Below the pieces are notes generated by a model. That model did not search any database and had not been told where the DNA came from. It saw only the letters and a program-made list of their open reading frames with translations. Shown in pieces: positions 18,415 through 26,900 of a stretch of DNA of 64,000 nucleotides (the stretch's first letter is position 1; each line of letters begins with the position of its first letter). The position numbers and the translations under genes are program-made. Source of the stretch: Chromatiaceae bacterium (GTDB taxonomy: Bacteria; Pseudomonadota; Gammaproteobacteria; Chromatiales; Chromatiaceae); the NCBI GenBank assembly GCA_019356535.1, contig CP037918.1, positions 2,444,501 to 2,508,500 on the forward strand. The letters are read 5' to 3'.

Positions 18415-19224
18415 CTACTTGAGGTCCCGTTCGCGCCGGATGCGCTCCCAGGCCTGCTTGATCTCGTGCGTCTTCTGCGCAGCCAGGCGCATCATCTCTT
18501 CCGGCAATCCCTTGGACACCAGCTTGTCGGGGTGATGCTGGCTGAGCAAGCGGCGATAGGCCTTTTTCACCTCCGCGTCACTGGCCTGTGGATCCACGCC
18601 CAGGATCTCGTAGGCACGAGCCAGATCCGGCTCACCGGCATTGGACTGCGTGCGCCCGGCTCCCCCTTGCCAGGCCCCGCCCGCAGCGCCGCCAATCATG
18701 GCCTGCAAGCGCCGATAGTCCGCCTCGGGGATGCCCAGCAGGTGACAGATGCGCAGCAGCAGGGCGTCCTCGGCGGTGTCCAGGCGGCCGTCGGCAAAGG
18801 CAGCCTGCAACTGGATCTCGAGGAACATCTGGATCAGGGTGGTGCGCCGGTGGCATTCGCTGCGGAACTGGCGCACCACCTCCTCGAGCGGGAAATCGGG
18901 CTTCTTGCCCTCGTTGAACAGGCGGATGGCGGTCTGACGCATCTCGGGCGACAGGTCCATCTGTGCCATCACCGACTCGGCCAGACGGATCTCCTCGGGT
19001 GAGACCCGGCCGTCGGCCTTGGCCACCGCCCCCATCACGCTGAAGGTCGCGGTGAAGAATGCGGTCTGCACCCGCTCGCGCTCGCCGGCATCGAAGCCCT
19101 GATCGGGCACACCAGCCAGGCCCTTGTCGAAATTGTGCCCCAGGGCCACGCCCAGCACCGCCCCCAGAGGACCGCCAAGCATGTAGCCCAGTGCACCACC
19201 GACCAGCTTGCCCCACCAGCTCAT
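18415..19224 (-). CDS. djlA: Co-chaperone DjlA (TerB-like plus J domain)
   Basis: A 269-residue protein with the DjlA layout. A glycine-rich N-terminal membrane segment (residues 7-30) comes first, then a TerB-like helical domain (FSVMGAVAKADGRVSPEEI), and a C-terminal J domain. The J domain holds the HPD tripeptide in SQHHPDKLVSKG, which stimulates DnaK ATPase activity. The protein sits on the inner membrane with the J domain in the cytosol. The ATG at 19224 gives the usual N-terminus. The upstream CbiM-like gene ends 11 bases before it, so they may be co-transcribed. Confidence 0.92.
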   Translation of the reverse strand: MSWWGKLVGGALGYMLGGPLGAVLGVALGHNFDKGLAGVPDQGFDAGERERVQTAFFTATFSVMGAVAKADGRVSPEEIRLAESVMAQMDLSPEMRQTAIRLFNEGKKPDFPLEEVVRQFRSECHRRTTLIQMFLEIQLQAAFADGRLDTAEDALLLRICHLLGIPEADYRRLQAMIGGAAGGAWQGGAGRTQSNAGEPDLARAYEILGVDPQASDAEVKKAYRRLLSQHHPDKLVSKGLPEEMMRLAAQKTHEIKQAWERIRRERDLK

Positions 19225-19235
19225 GATCTCCCCCG

Positions 19236-19895
19236 TCAGCCCTTCAGGTATTCCTCGTCGCGGAACGACCAGATCCATTGTGGCCGAAAACCGACCAGCA
19301 CGGTGACGATGGCACCGTTGAGGAAGGCCTCGGGAAACAGCATCAGCGGCACCAGCGACACCACCCCGTCACGCAACGCCGCCCAGGGATGCCCGGCGAG
19401 CAACAACAGGATCACGGTGCTGGTGACCATCACCACCGACATCAGGGCCCCGCAGAAAAAGGCGTTGATGAACACGTACACGAAGAAATGCTTGGGGAGG
19501 AAGGCTCGCACCAGCCCCAGTACCACCTGGGTCATGGAAGCCGGCACCACGACCAGCACCCAGAGCGTGGGCAACACCGACGCCCAGTCGTGTACCCCCG
19601 CCGCGGCCAGCGCCAGTTGCGCCACCGCGCCGCCCAGCAACGCCAGCGACCAACCCCAGGCCAGGGTGAGAAACACCATTCCCCCCAGGTGCCAGACAAT
19701 GCCTGGCTGGATATCGGTACGTAACAGCCAGAGCACCATCAGGGTGACGATACCACCGAAATAGGCGCCGGAGACCGACTCACGTTGCAGGCGCGCAAAA
19801 TCGGCCCAGCGCCAGGCCAGACCATAGACCGGCACCAGCAACAGACCCAACACCCACAGCAGGGCCGAAGAGAAGAGTTGCGCGGACAATTCCAT
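19236..19895 (-). CDS. CbiM-like energy-coupling factor transporter permease
   Basis: A 219-residue membrane protein with about six or seven hydrophobic segments, fitting the CbiM/NikM substrate-binding family of ECF transporters. Supporting features are GIVWHLGGMVFLTLAWGWSL and the C-terminal half with FINAFFCGALMSVVMVTS. These proteins import cobalt or nickel with CbiQ and CbiO partners. None of those partners lies nearby, so it may work alone or with distant genes. The N-terminal Met-His-Met motif of classic CbiM is not obvious, so the metal is uncertain. The start at 19895 is the first that excludes a non-membrane leader. Confidence 0.7.
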   Translation of the reverse strand: MELSAQLFSSALLWVLGLLLVPVYGLAWRWADFARLQRESVSGAYFGGIVTLMVLWLLRTDIQPGIVWHLGGMVFLTLAWGWSLALLGGAVAQLALAAAGVHDWASVLPTLWVLVVVPASMTQVVLGLVRAFLPKHFFVYVFINAFFCGALMSVVMVTSTVILLLLAGHPWAALRDGVVSLVPLMLFPEAFLNGAIVTVLVGFRPQWIWSFRDEEYLKG

Positions 19896-20046
19896 GAGCA
19901 GTTGCTGGATTGCCAATATTGAAAACGGCAGTGTAAACCACCATCCCGATCTGCGAAAACGGCGCGCGAGCGATGCCGAGCTCTTGATCAAGAACGCTTT
20001 TTGCGTGCCGCCAAGCACACTGAAAGCAGTAACCTGGAGGTGCAGC

Positions 20047-20256
20047 ATGATCACGCAATACGACATGGCCACCGGCCAGCCGATCGAGCTCCCCGAACAG
20101 AGCAGGGGCCGCGAGGCATCCACCACACCGGATGCACACATCCCCCCGACTTTTGTGCTGCAAGTCCGGGAGGCAGAACTCGAGCAGCCGGGCCTGCCTG
20201 CCGACCTGCTCACGGTCGATGCCGGCAGTTTCGTCAGAGCACAGTCCCGGCGTTGA
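20047..20256 (+). CDS. Small hypothetical protein (69 aa)
   Basis: A 69-residue frame with a strong TGGAGG seven bases before its ATG, opening MITQYDMATGQPIELPEQ. It is hydrophilic with no membrane segment or known motif. The ribosome binding site, its fit between a divergent permease gene and a convergent Rieske gene, and the absence of any longer overlapping gene favour it being real. Function unknown. Confidence 0.58.
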   Translation: MITQYDMATGQPIELPEQSRGREASTTPDAHIPPTFVLQVREAELEQPGLPADLLTVDAGSFVRAQSRR

Positions 20257-20272
20257 CCCGCAGTGTCGCCTC

Positions 20273-20608
20273 TCAGACTGTGGCCAGGTCCACTTGCACG
20301 CGTCCCTCACGCACCGCGACCGGCAGGGACTGCAGGGACTGGTTGACGCAAGGGCCGCGCAGGCAGAGGCCATCACGCACCCGGAACAGGGCCCCGTGAA
20401 TGGCACACTGGATGAAGCTGTTGTCCATGTCGAGAAACTGGTGCGGCAGCCATTCCAGGGGCGCCCCGGTATGCGGGCAACGATTGCGGTAGGCGTACAC
20501 CTCGCCATCCTTGCGGACCACGAAGAAGGCCTGGCCTTGGTGCTCGAATCCCCGCGCCCCGGGGTCCGGGATGGCCTCCAGCGGGCCGGCATCGAACCAA
20601 CGGCTCAT
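20273..20608 (-). CDS. Rieske [2Fe-2S] ferredoxin-type protein
   Basis: A 111-residue soluble single-domain Rieske protein. The cluster ligands are Cys44 and His46 in RCPHTG, and Cys68 and His71 in CAIHG, spaced as in Rieske ferredoxins. There is no transmembrane anchor or oxygenase domain, so it probably acts as a small electron carrier in the cytosol. It is the last gene of a tight operon. Its ATG overlaps the stop of the PfkB kinase gene by four bases, indicating coupled expression. Confidence 0.9.
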   Translation of the reverse strand: MSRWFDAGPLEAIPDPGARGFEHQGQAFFVVRKDGEVYAYRNRCPHTGAPLEWLPHQFLDMDNSFIQCAIHGALFRVRDGLCLRGPCVNQSLQSLPVAVREGRVQVDLATV

Positions 20609-21453
20609 GTCGCCAGCTCCAGCCCTGGCCGCCCACACTGCTCGCCGGCCAGACGCACTGCGTAGGCCAACGCCCGATCCAGGTCGTCGAAGACAGCCAG
20701 GCCGTGCAGCATCCCGGCGTTGAACACGTCACCCGCCCCCAAGGTATCGACCACCTCCGGCGGCGAATACGCCGGCAGGTGCCGAACCGCCCCTTCGCCA
20801 TCGCGCGCCCAGGCCCCGCGTTGCCCCCAGGTACAGGTGGCCACCACCCCACCGGGCAGCGAACGCAGGAATTCGGCGGGGTCTGCATGGCCATGGTGCC
20901 GCAGGTAATGGTGCGAGAACAGCAGCAGGTCGGCCTGCTCGAACAGGGCCTCGATGCCCTCGCGTGGCTTCTCGACCTCGAGGGAGACCGGCACCCCAGC
21001 CTCTCGCACCCGGCGGATCATCACCTGGAGCTGATCGACCGCCCGGCCCTCGAAATGCACGCGATCGAAAGTCCCCGGATCGATCGCCTCGAAGGCTGCT
21101 GCCGTGTACTCGGGCAGATCACGGTAATGCACGATGGTGCGGCTGCCCCCCTCGGCAAGGGTGATGCAGGAGACGGGGAGATCATGGCCACGCACACGAC
21201 TGGCCCGCACGTACTCCACCCCATGACGGGCGAAGGTCTGTTCGGCGAGCCGACTGCCCGGCCCGTCGCCGAGATTGCCCGCCCAACTCACCCGGTGGCC
21301 CAGTTGCGCCAGCACCACCGCGGTATTGGCGGCATTGCCGCCGGTGCGCCAGGATTGCGCGCTGGCACGCACCTCGTCGTCCTCGGCCGGGTAGCGTTCG
21401 ACAGTGCTGACGATATCGAGCGTGGCAATGCCCACGCACAGCATGCGGGCCAT
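20605..21453 (-). CDS. PfkB family carbohydrate kinase
   Basis: A 282-residue ribokinase-like sugar kinase. WRTGGNAANTAVVLAQLG near residues 35-52 is the substrate-binding GG-N motif. VVDTLGAGDVFNAGML near residue 245 is the PfkB signature with the catalytic Asp. The size and the long DxxPxxS-free insert resemble ketohexokinase-like members, but the sugar is unknown. It begins 16 bases after the giant coiled-coil gene and overlaps the Rieske gene, so all three are one operon. A second ATG nine bases in (21444) is an alternative start. Confidence 0.88.
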   Translation of the reverse strand: MARMLCVGIATLDIVSTVERYPAEDDEVRASAQSWRTGGNAANTAVVLAQLGHRVSWAGNLGDGPGSRLAEQTFARHGVEYVRASRVRGHDLPVSCITLAEGGSRTIVHYRDLPEYTAAAFEAIDPGTFDRVHFEGRAVDQLQVMIRRVREAGVPVSLEVEKPREGIEALFEQADLLLFSHHYLRHHGHADPAEFLRSLPGGVVATCTWGQRGAWARDGEGAVRHLPAYSPPEVVDTLGAGDVFNAGMLHGLAVFDDLDRALAYAVRLAGEQCGRPGLELAT

Positions 21454-21469
21454 GGGAGTTCCGGTCGTG

Positions 21470-24400
21470 CTATTTGCCGAGCAGTTCGAGCAGGCCACCG
21501 ATCAGTTCTCCGCGGCCGGCGAGCAAGGACAACCCCTCCAGCAGGCTCAGGGTGAGGCCACTGCCGATGAGAATGGAAATCAGGCGCGAGGTCCAGGTGC
21601 CATTCCATACCGCATCGATATCCAGCGGCACCTTGCCGCCACGCACCCGCTCGTCGCGCAGGTCCTCGACCTTGACCAGCTCGATCTCTTCCTGGAAACG
21701 CTTGAGTTCCTGCTGCAGCTGGGCACGCGCCTTCTCGGCCTCTTCGGCACGGAACACGGCTTCCTCGGCCTCCACCACCAGGCGGTCGAGCTCGCGCCGT
21801 ACACGATCGAGCTCGGCATTGGCGTCTTCGAGGGCGTCTTCGAGCAACTGCCGGCTCTCTTCGGCCGAGGCCAGATCATGCTGGCGTTCTTCCAGCGCAC
21901 GCTGCACATCGTGCAACTCCTGGCGCATGGCCTCGAGATCGGCGACCCCGGAACGTTCTGCCCGGGAAGCGTCGTCCGGTTGTTCGAGCCGTTTCTGTGC
22001 CGCAGCCAACTGCTCGCGTAAGTGGGCGATCTCGCGCTCGGACTCCTCGCGCAACACGGCCATCTCGCTCTTCAGGGCCTCGAGCTGTTCCACCTCACCG
22101 AATTTCGCCTGGGTGATCTGTTCCACGTAGGTTTCCATCACGCCGCGCAGTTCCCGTACCTCGTCCTCGCGCGCCGCCAGCGCCTCGGCCTGAGACTGCC
22201 TTTCCCGCTCGAACCCGGCCACCGCATCACGCAGCCTTGCCAGCTCATCCCGCAAACTATCCTCGCTCCTGCCCTTTTGATCAAGCGCGACCTGCGTCTC
22301 TTCCAGCTGACGTTGCAACTGCGCGATCTGCGCCTCGTGCTCTTCATCCCGTTGCAGATCCTGCTGCGCCCGGGCAAGGCGTTCCCGCAGCGATTCAGCC
22401 TCTTCGGCAGAGGCCATCAATGCCTCGCGCAACTCGCACAGTTCGGCTTCCAGCGCAGCAACCTGCCCTCCCTGTGCGTCGCTCTCCTCGGCCAGCCGCT
22501 GCTCCACTTCCTCCAGGCTGGCCCGAAGCTGTGCGACCTCGACGGCCGAGCGCTCCATCTCCTCCTCCCGGGCCGAGAGGGTCTCGCGGGCCTGTTGCAG
22601 GGCCTGCTCCAGTTCAGCGATGCGCGTCTCGGCATCTTCCAGAGCTTCAGGCGCTACCAACCGCTGCCGTGTCTCGCGCAGAGCCTGTTCGAGCTCGGCG
22701 ATACGCGCTTCGGCCTGTTCGGCACGCCCTTGCCAGTCCAGCGCCTCGTCACGCTCACCACGCAGTTGTACGACTTCCTGATCGCGGACCTGGACAGTGT
22801 CGTTCAACACCTCGAGTTGCGCCTGCAAGGCCGCGTACTGCTCACGCTCTTCGGCCAGGGTCTGTTGCAGCTCGGCGGTTGCGGCCTCACTGGCTTCGAA
22901 CTTCGACCGCCACTCACTCAGCTCTCCGGCGATGCGGCCCTCTGCATCGGTGGTCTCCTGCTGAGCGAGGCGCAGCTCCTGAAGCTCCAGCTGGGTCTGT
23001 TCGAGCTCCATTTGCAGGGCAGTGATCTCCTCCTTGAGCTCGCCGGTCTCACTCGCATGCTTGTCACGCTCAGCCTGGCGTTCCTCCAGCACCGCATGGA
23101 GCCGCTCGCCGATCGCTTCGAGGGCCTCACTGGTCGACTCGGCACGCTCGCGCTCGCCCATCAGTTCGCGCTCGACCTTTTCCAGTCGAGCCTGCAGCTT
23201 CCGATCGACCCCCTCGATCTCGCGCATGCGTTCGGCCAGCTCGGCACGCTCGGACTCGAGCCTTTCCAGTGTCGAGGTCAGAGCCTCCATCTCCTCATAG
23301 GCCTTCTGGCGTTCGGCCAATGCGGCCTGGCGCTCCAGTTCGCTGGCCCGCAGGCGCGCACGCGCCTGCTCCACCACGGCCTTCACCGCCTGGAGCTGTT
23401 CCTGTTTCTGCTGCTCGACCTCTTGCGCCCTGGCCTCGGCGACCTTCAGCCGCTGCTCCAGCTCGCGCGCGCGCTGCTCCGCCTCGAGCACCCTGCGGTG
23501 TAGCTCGGAGCTCTCCTGCAAAGGCTCTTCAGGTGAGGAACACGGCTCCTCGGGAGCAGGCGGCAGGTTTTTCACGGGCTGCTCGGCACGCAGGCGATCG
23601 AGACCGCCCTCCAGTATCGAGACCTCGAAGCCCTGGTCGATCATCAGGAAGGCGGCCACTCCGGCGCGACCGCCACTGTTGCTGTAGAGCACGTAGTGGC
23701 GGTCCGGCGCCAGGCTGGAGAGCTGATAACGCAAAGACTCCACGGGCACGTTGATGCTGCCGGGGAAATGATCGGCCTCGTATTCCTCGGGAGACCGCAG
23801 ATCCACCCAGACCGCGCCCTGATCGACCTTGCGTACCGCCTCGTCAAAACCGATGTGGGTAGACAGCGGGGTGCGGATCAGTTCGATGAACTGCTGCTTG
23901 CCCAGGCGCAGCACCTGGCCGTCGCTGAGCATGCTGACCGTGGAGTTGCGTGGACGGTCGGAGAGCAGGGCCTCTTCGCCAAAGGCATCACCCGGCCCCA
24001 GCCGCGCCAGTTCCGCCAGTTCGCCCCCGTCCTGCTCGCGGCGCACCACTGCCTGGCCCTGAATGAGCACGTAGAAGTAATCGCCCGGATCCCCCTGGCG
24101 TACGATGTCCTGCCCCTTGGCCACCTCCACCTGCTCGACACTCATCATCACGCGCTGGATGTTGGATGCCGGCAGCTGCTGCAACACCCGGCTGCGGAGG
24201 AGCAGACTCATCCAGTCGTCGGCATCGGCCTCCTCGAGTTCATCGACCTGGTAATCGACGCTATGGGTACGTGCCAGCAGTTCGCTGACTCGACGGCTGT
24301 CGAGGCACGCCACGCGCACGCGCCCGGCAGCGCGGGCGGTCATCTTGCGCGGCAATACGTGCGCTACCGGGAAGCGGGCATGTTCGGACCCGGCCTCGAG

Positions 24401-24643
24401 CATGTCAGTAACCTTCTCGCCGGTGAGAAGGGCCACCTTGCCCTCCAGCAGGTAGAAGCTGACATGATCGGTATCCCCCTGACGGAACAGCACCCCCCCC
24501 TTGTGCAGCTCCTCGACTTCCAGGTCCTCGAGCAGTTCGTTGAAGATCTCGTCCGGCAAGGTGTGCAAAGGCACGACATTGCGCAGGATGGCGATATCGC
24601 GACTGGTGTACTCGCCAGACTTCAGGGGGTTGACGGACGCCAT
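21470..24643 (-). CDS. Giant cNMP-binding / rhodanese-like / coiled-coil membrane-anchored protein
   Basis: A 1057-residue multidomain protein. Residues 20-130 form a degenerate cyclic-nucleotide-binding fold. Residues 150-265 form a fuller one with FGEEALLSDRPRNS at 221-234 standing for the phosphate-binding cassette. Residues 270-355 are rhodanese-like; where the catalytic Cys is expected the sequence is LYSNSGGRAG with Ser321, so sulfurtransferase activity is probably lost. A linker then leads to about 600 residues of almost uninterrupted Glu/Gln/Leu/Arg-rich coiled coil. The last 37 residues are hydrophobic and Gly-rich and may anchor it in the membrane. It would be an elongated ligand-sensing scaffold. 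It heads an operon with the PfkB kinase and the Rieske protein. Confidence 0.85.
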   Translation of the reverse strand: MASVNPLKSGEYTSRDIAILRNVVPLHTLPDEIFNELLEDLEVEELHKGGVLFRQGDTDHVSFYLLEGKVALLTGEKVTDMLEAGSEHARFPVAHVLPRKMTARAAGRVRVACLDSRRVSELLARTHSVDYQVDELEEADADDWMSLLLRSRVLQQLPASNIQRVMMSVEQVEVAKGQDIVRQGDPGDYFYVLIQGQAVVRREQDGGELAELARLGPGDAFGEEALLSDRPRNSTVSMLSDGQVLRLGKQQFIELIRTPLSTHIGFDEAVRKVDQGAVWVDLRSPEEYEADHFPGSINVPVESLRYQLSSLAPDRHYVLYSNSGGRAGVAAFLMIDQGFEVSILEGGLDRLRAEQPVKNLPPAPEEPCSSPEEPLQESSELHRRVLEAEQRARELEQRLKVAEARAQEVEQQKQEQLQAVKAVVEQARARLRASELERQAALAERQKAYEEMEALTSTLERLESERAELAERMREIEGVDRKLQARLEKVERELMGERERAESTSEALEAIGERLHAVLEERQAERDKHASETGELKEEITALQMELEQTQLELQELRLAQQETTDAEGRIAGELSEWRSKFEASEAATAELQQTLAEEREQYAALQAQLEVLNDTVQVRDQEVVQLRGERDEALDWQGRAEQAEARIAELEQALRETRQRLVAPEALEDAETRIAELEQALQQARETLSAREEEMERSAVEVAQLRASLEEVEQRLAEESDAQGGQVAALEAELCELREALMASAEEAESLRERLARAQQDLQRDEEHEAQIAQLQRQLEETQVALDQKGRSEDSLRDELARLRDAVAGFERERQSQAEALAAREDEVRELRGVMETYVEQITQAKFGEVEQLEALKSEMAVLREESEREIAHLREQLAAAQKRLEQPDDASRAERSGVADLEAMRQELHDVQRALEERQHDLASAEESRQLLEDALEDANAELDRVRRELDRLVVEAEEAVFRAEEAEKARAQLQQELKRFQEEIELVKVEDLRDERVRGGKVPLDIDAVWNGTWTSRLISILIGSGLTLSLLEGLSLLAGRGELIGGLLELLGK

Positions 24644-25081
24644 CAGGCAGCAACTCCAGGATTCAGGTTCACCCGGGACTATCGGCCGCGAACTGCACCT
24701 TCTTGAGGAGACCGGTCACCGGCTATGGTCCCAATGGAATCGCCCGCAGCACCGGACAGCAACGGGGCTGCCTGCAGGATCCAACCCATCGTTCCACCTC
24801 ATCGAGAAAAGGCGCGCAAATATCGGCCGCCTCCACTTTTTATTACTTTAAAGAACCTTTTAAAAAGGTACTTTCTCCCCTCCCCACAAATGGGGAGAGA
24901 CTCGATCCGAACTTTCCCCCAACGTGCCACCCCACTCGTTGGGAAAGAGTGACACGTTACCCCTTAACAGGGGGAATTTTTGCGAACCGCTCGGCAAAAA
25001 CACCGCCCGGTATTGTTCAGCACCATTTTCTTCTGTGCTATGTTTCGAGCGCTTTTCCACCAAACAGCAGGAGTCGAAAAC
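24644..25081. other. Divergent promoter region
   Basis: A 438-base gap between the giant coiled-coil gene and the HU-like gene, which diverge. It contains several imperfect palindromes, such as CTCCCC-ACAAAT-GGGGAG at 24880-24897 and an AACGTG/CACGTT pair near 24921-24957. An AT-rich stretch precedes the first of these. Promoters for both genes should lie here, but I cannot place boxes with confidence. Confidence 0.4.
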
Positions 25082-25477
25082 ATGGCAGTCAAGAAAAAGG
25101 CCGCTAAGAAAAAGGCGGCCAAGAAGGCAGCTGCAGCTGCACCCGCGAAAAAGATCAAGGCCATCACCAAGAAGATGACCAAGACCCAGATCATCGCCCA
25201 TATCGCCGAGTCCACCGGACTGTCGAAGAAACAGGTGGCCGAGGTGTTCTCCGAGCTGGGCGACCTGATCACCGCGCACATGAAGCGCCGCGGCTCCGGC
25301 GAGTTCACCATCCCCAACACCGGCGTCAAGATCCGCCGCGTGAAGAAGCCTGCGCGCAAGGCCCGCATGGGTCGAAATCCGGCTACTGGCGAGCCGATGA
25401 AGATCCCGGCCAAGCCGGCATCCACCACAGTGCGAGTCACCGCGCTGAAGGCGCTCAAGGAAACGATCAACAGCTGA
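25082..25477 (+). CDS. HU/IHF family DNA-binding protein with lysine-rich N-terminal tail
   Basis: A 131-residue nucleoid protein. Residues 4-34 are a Lys/Ala-rich extension (KKKAAKKKAAKKAAAAAPAKK) resembling histone H1-type tails. The HU core follows: MTKTQIIAHIAESTGLSKKQV at the start, GSGEFTIPNTGVKI in the middle, and RMGRNPATGEPMKIPAKP, the DNA-intercalating arm with its conserved Pro. It should bend and compact DNA, and the tail should raise non-specific affinity. The ATG at 25082 follows CAGGAG. The gene stands alone and is followed by a strong terminator. Confidence 0.93.
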   Translation: MAVKKKAAKKKAAKKAAAAAPAKKIKAITKKMTKTQIIAHIAESTGLSKKQVAEVFSELGDLITAHMKRRGSGEFTIPNTGVKIRRVKKPARKARMGRNPATGEPMKIPAKPASTTVRVTALKALKETINS

Positions 25478-25501
25478 TCGTCTTGTTTTTGACGCACCCC
25501 G

Positions 25502-25534
25502 GAACGCCGCCCCGCGCGGCGTTCTTTCGTTTTA
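25502..25534 (+). terminator. Rho-independent terminator after HU-like gene
   Basis: GAACGCCGC and GCGGCGTTC form a perfect 9-bp stem with a five-base loop, followed by TTTCGTTTT. It begins 25 bases after the HU-like stop. Confidence 0.88.
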
Positions 25535-26059
25535 CGGCAGGCGAAGCAACAGCCGGCCGTCTCGCTGCACAAGTTCCACACGCTTGAGAAAGCTCATCCC
25601 CAGCAACACGTCGGCCTCCGCTCTCATCGAGGGCATCACTACCGCACTCACGTCATGCAGCTCGATCGCCCCTAGGCGCACCGAAGCGAGCCGGGTGCGC
25701 CACACCGGGACCATACCGTTGGCGGTCTGACTGTAGCCCCCCGGCCGCAGACGCAATCCCCAGCGCCGTGCCAGCGCTTCGGGAATGGCCACCATGGTGG
25801 CGCCGGTATCGAGCAGAAAAGTGACGGGATGACCGTCGATGAATCCGTCGGCCACGTAATGCCCTTGCGCATTGCGCAACAGCACCACCTCTCGCACCCC
25901 ACCGATGCCCGGCTCGGTGGACAGATCGCGGTTGGGATTGTTGCGCCGATCGAGTTCTTGCTGGAACAGCCAGGCACCGAACAGCAAGGCCACTGCCCAG
26001 GCGAGCAACACCATGCCCCGCGCCAGCCTGACGTTGTCATTTCCCGACTTCTGATCCAT
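25532..26059 (-). CDS. Retropepsin-like aspartic protease, membrane-anchored
   Basis: A 175-residue protein of the bacterial clan AA aspartic protease type. Residues 13-32 form one transmembrane segment. The catalytic motif LLDTGAT is at 82-88 (DTG at 84-86), followed by the flap-like region and VLLGMSFLKRVEL near the C-terminus, the usual second signature. With a single DTG it must dimerise to be active, like retroviral proteases. The catalytic part would face the periplasm. The substrate is unknown. It is divergent from the DsbA-family gene. Confidence 0.88.
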   Translation of the reverse strand: MDQKSGNDNVRLARGMVLLAWAVALLFGAWLFQQELDRRNNPNRDLSTEPGIGGVREVVLLRNAQGHYVADGFIDGHPVTFLLDTGATMVAIPEALARRWGLRLRPGGYSQTANGMVPVWRTRLASVRLGAIELHDVSAVVMPSMRAEADVLLGMSFLKRVELVQRDGRLLLRLP

Positions 26060-26091
26060 GCTGCCCCTGTTGTCCCATTACGCTTGCCATC

Positions 26092-26730
26092 ATGTCCGAC
26101 CATCCCGTGCTCGTCCATGTCCACGACCCCATGTGCAGCTGGTGCTGGGGCTTTCGTCCTGCCTTCGAACGCTTGCTCAACCTGCTGCCGCCGTCGATCC
26201 ACCTGCGCCAGCTGCTCGGCGGCCTGGCCCCCGACACCAACGAGCCCATGCCCGAGGCGATGCGCCGCTACCTTCAGGACACCTGGCGACGCATCCAGCA
26301 GCGCATCCCCGGCACCGAGTTCAACTTCGACTTCTGGACGCGCTGCCAGCCCCGTCGTAGCACCTGGCCGGCATGCCGTGCGGTAATCGCCGCGCGCAGC
26401 CTGGACCCAGCGGCCGAAGAGCCCATGATCCGGGCCATTCAGAACGCCTACTACCTTGAAGCACGCAATCCCGCAGACGCCGACACCCTGATCGCGCTGG
26501 CTGGAGAGATCGGCCTGTCCCGCGAGCACTTCGCCGCACGGCTCAACGCAGCGACCACGCAACAGACACTGGAGGCCGAGATTGCCGAGGCCCGGCAACT
26601 GGGTGCGGACAGCTTTCCGTCGCTGATCCTGCAACTGCCCGATGGCGGGTGCTGGCGCATCCCCGTCGAGTACACCGATCCCGAGGCCATGCACGCCGCG
26701 ATCGTCGAACTGGCCACCGACCGATACTAA
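26092..26730 (+). CDS. DsbA family thiol oxidoreductase (FrnE-like)
   Basis: A 212-residue thioredoxin-fold protein with a helical insertion. The active site CSWC is at residues 15-18 near the N-terminus. The cis-Pro region is GADSFPSLIL near the C-terminus. No signal peptide is seen, so it is probably cytosolic, unlike classical DsbA. FrnE and related proteins act as disulfide isomerases or in polyketide-type chemistry; the exact role here is unknown. The gene is immediately followed by a partial MITE-like repeat. Confidence 0.85.
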   Translation: MSDHPVLVHVHDPMCSWCWGFRPAFERLLNLLPPSIHLRQLLGGLAPDTNEPMPEAMRRYLQDTWRRIQQRIPGTEFNFDFWTRCQPRRSTWPACRAVIAARSLDPAAEEPMIRAIQNAYYLEARNPADADTLIALAGEIGLSREHFAARLNAATTQQTLEAEIAEARQLGADSFPSLILQLPDGGCWRIPVEYTDPEAMHAAIVELATDRY

Positions 26731-26823
26731 CTTGACATGGAGTGCTACGCCTGCGCCGGCGTGCCTTGTGGCTGAACGCCCAGAAGCCCGCTGAGCGTGG
26801 CTTTGACTAGGGTTGTCTTAGTA
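26731..26823 (-). repeat. MITE-like repeat B, partial copy
   Basis: About 93 bases matching one end of the element at 42469-42736, in reverse orientation. The outer end is intact on the right (complement of TACTAAGACAACC). The internal AAGGCACGCCGGCG and TGGGCGTTCAGCC segments are present, and similarity stops within the ATGTCAAGT segment next to the upstream gene's stop codon. Confidence 0.65.
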
Positions 26824-26900
26824 AGCCTATCAGCGACTACTGTTGGTGTTCGGCGCCTTACCTGAGGCATGATGCAGGCGACCAACACGAGGATCCCGTC

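Noticed and set aside
19896-20046. Cobalamin or nickel riboswitch before the CbiM-like gene
   Set aside because: About 150 bases with no conserved riboswitch core that I can recognise.
22022-23503. A 493-codon open frame opposite the coiled-coil gene
   Set aside because: The Leu/Gln/Phe-rich product is what the complement of a Glu/Gln/Leu coiled-coil gene gives. It is not an independent protein.
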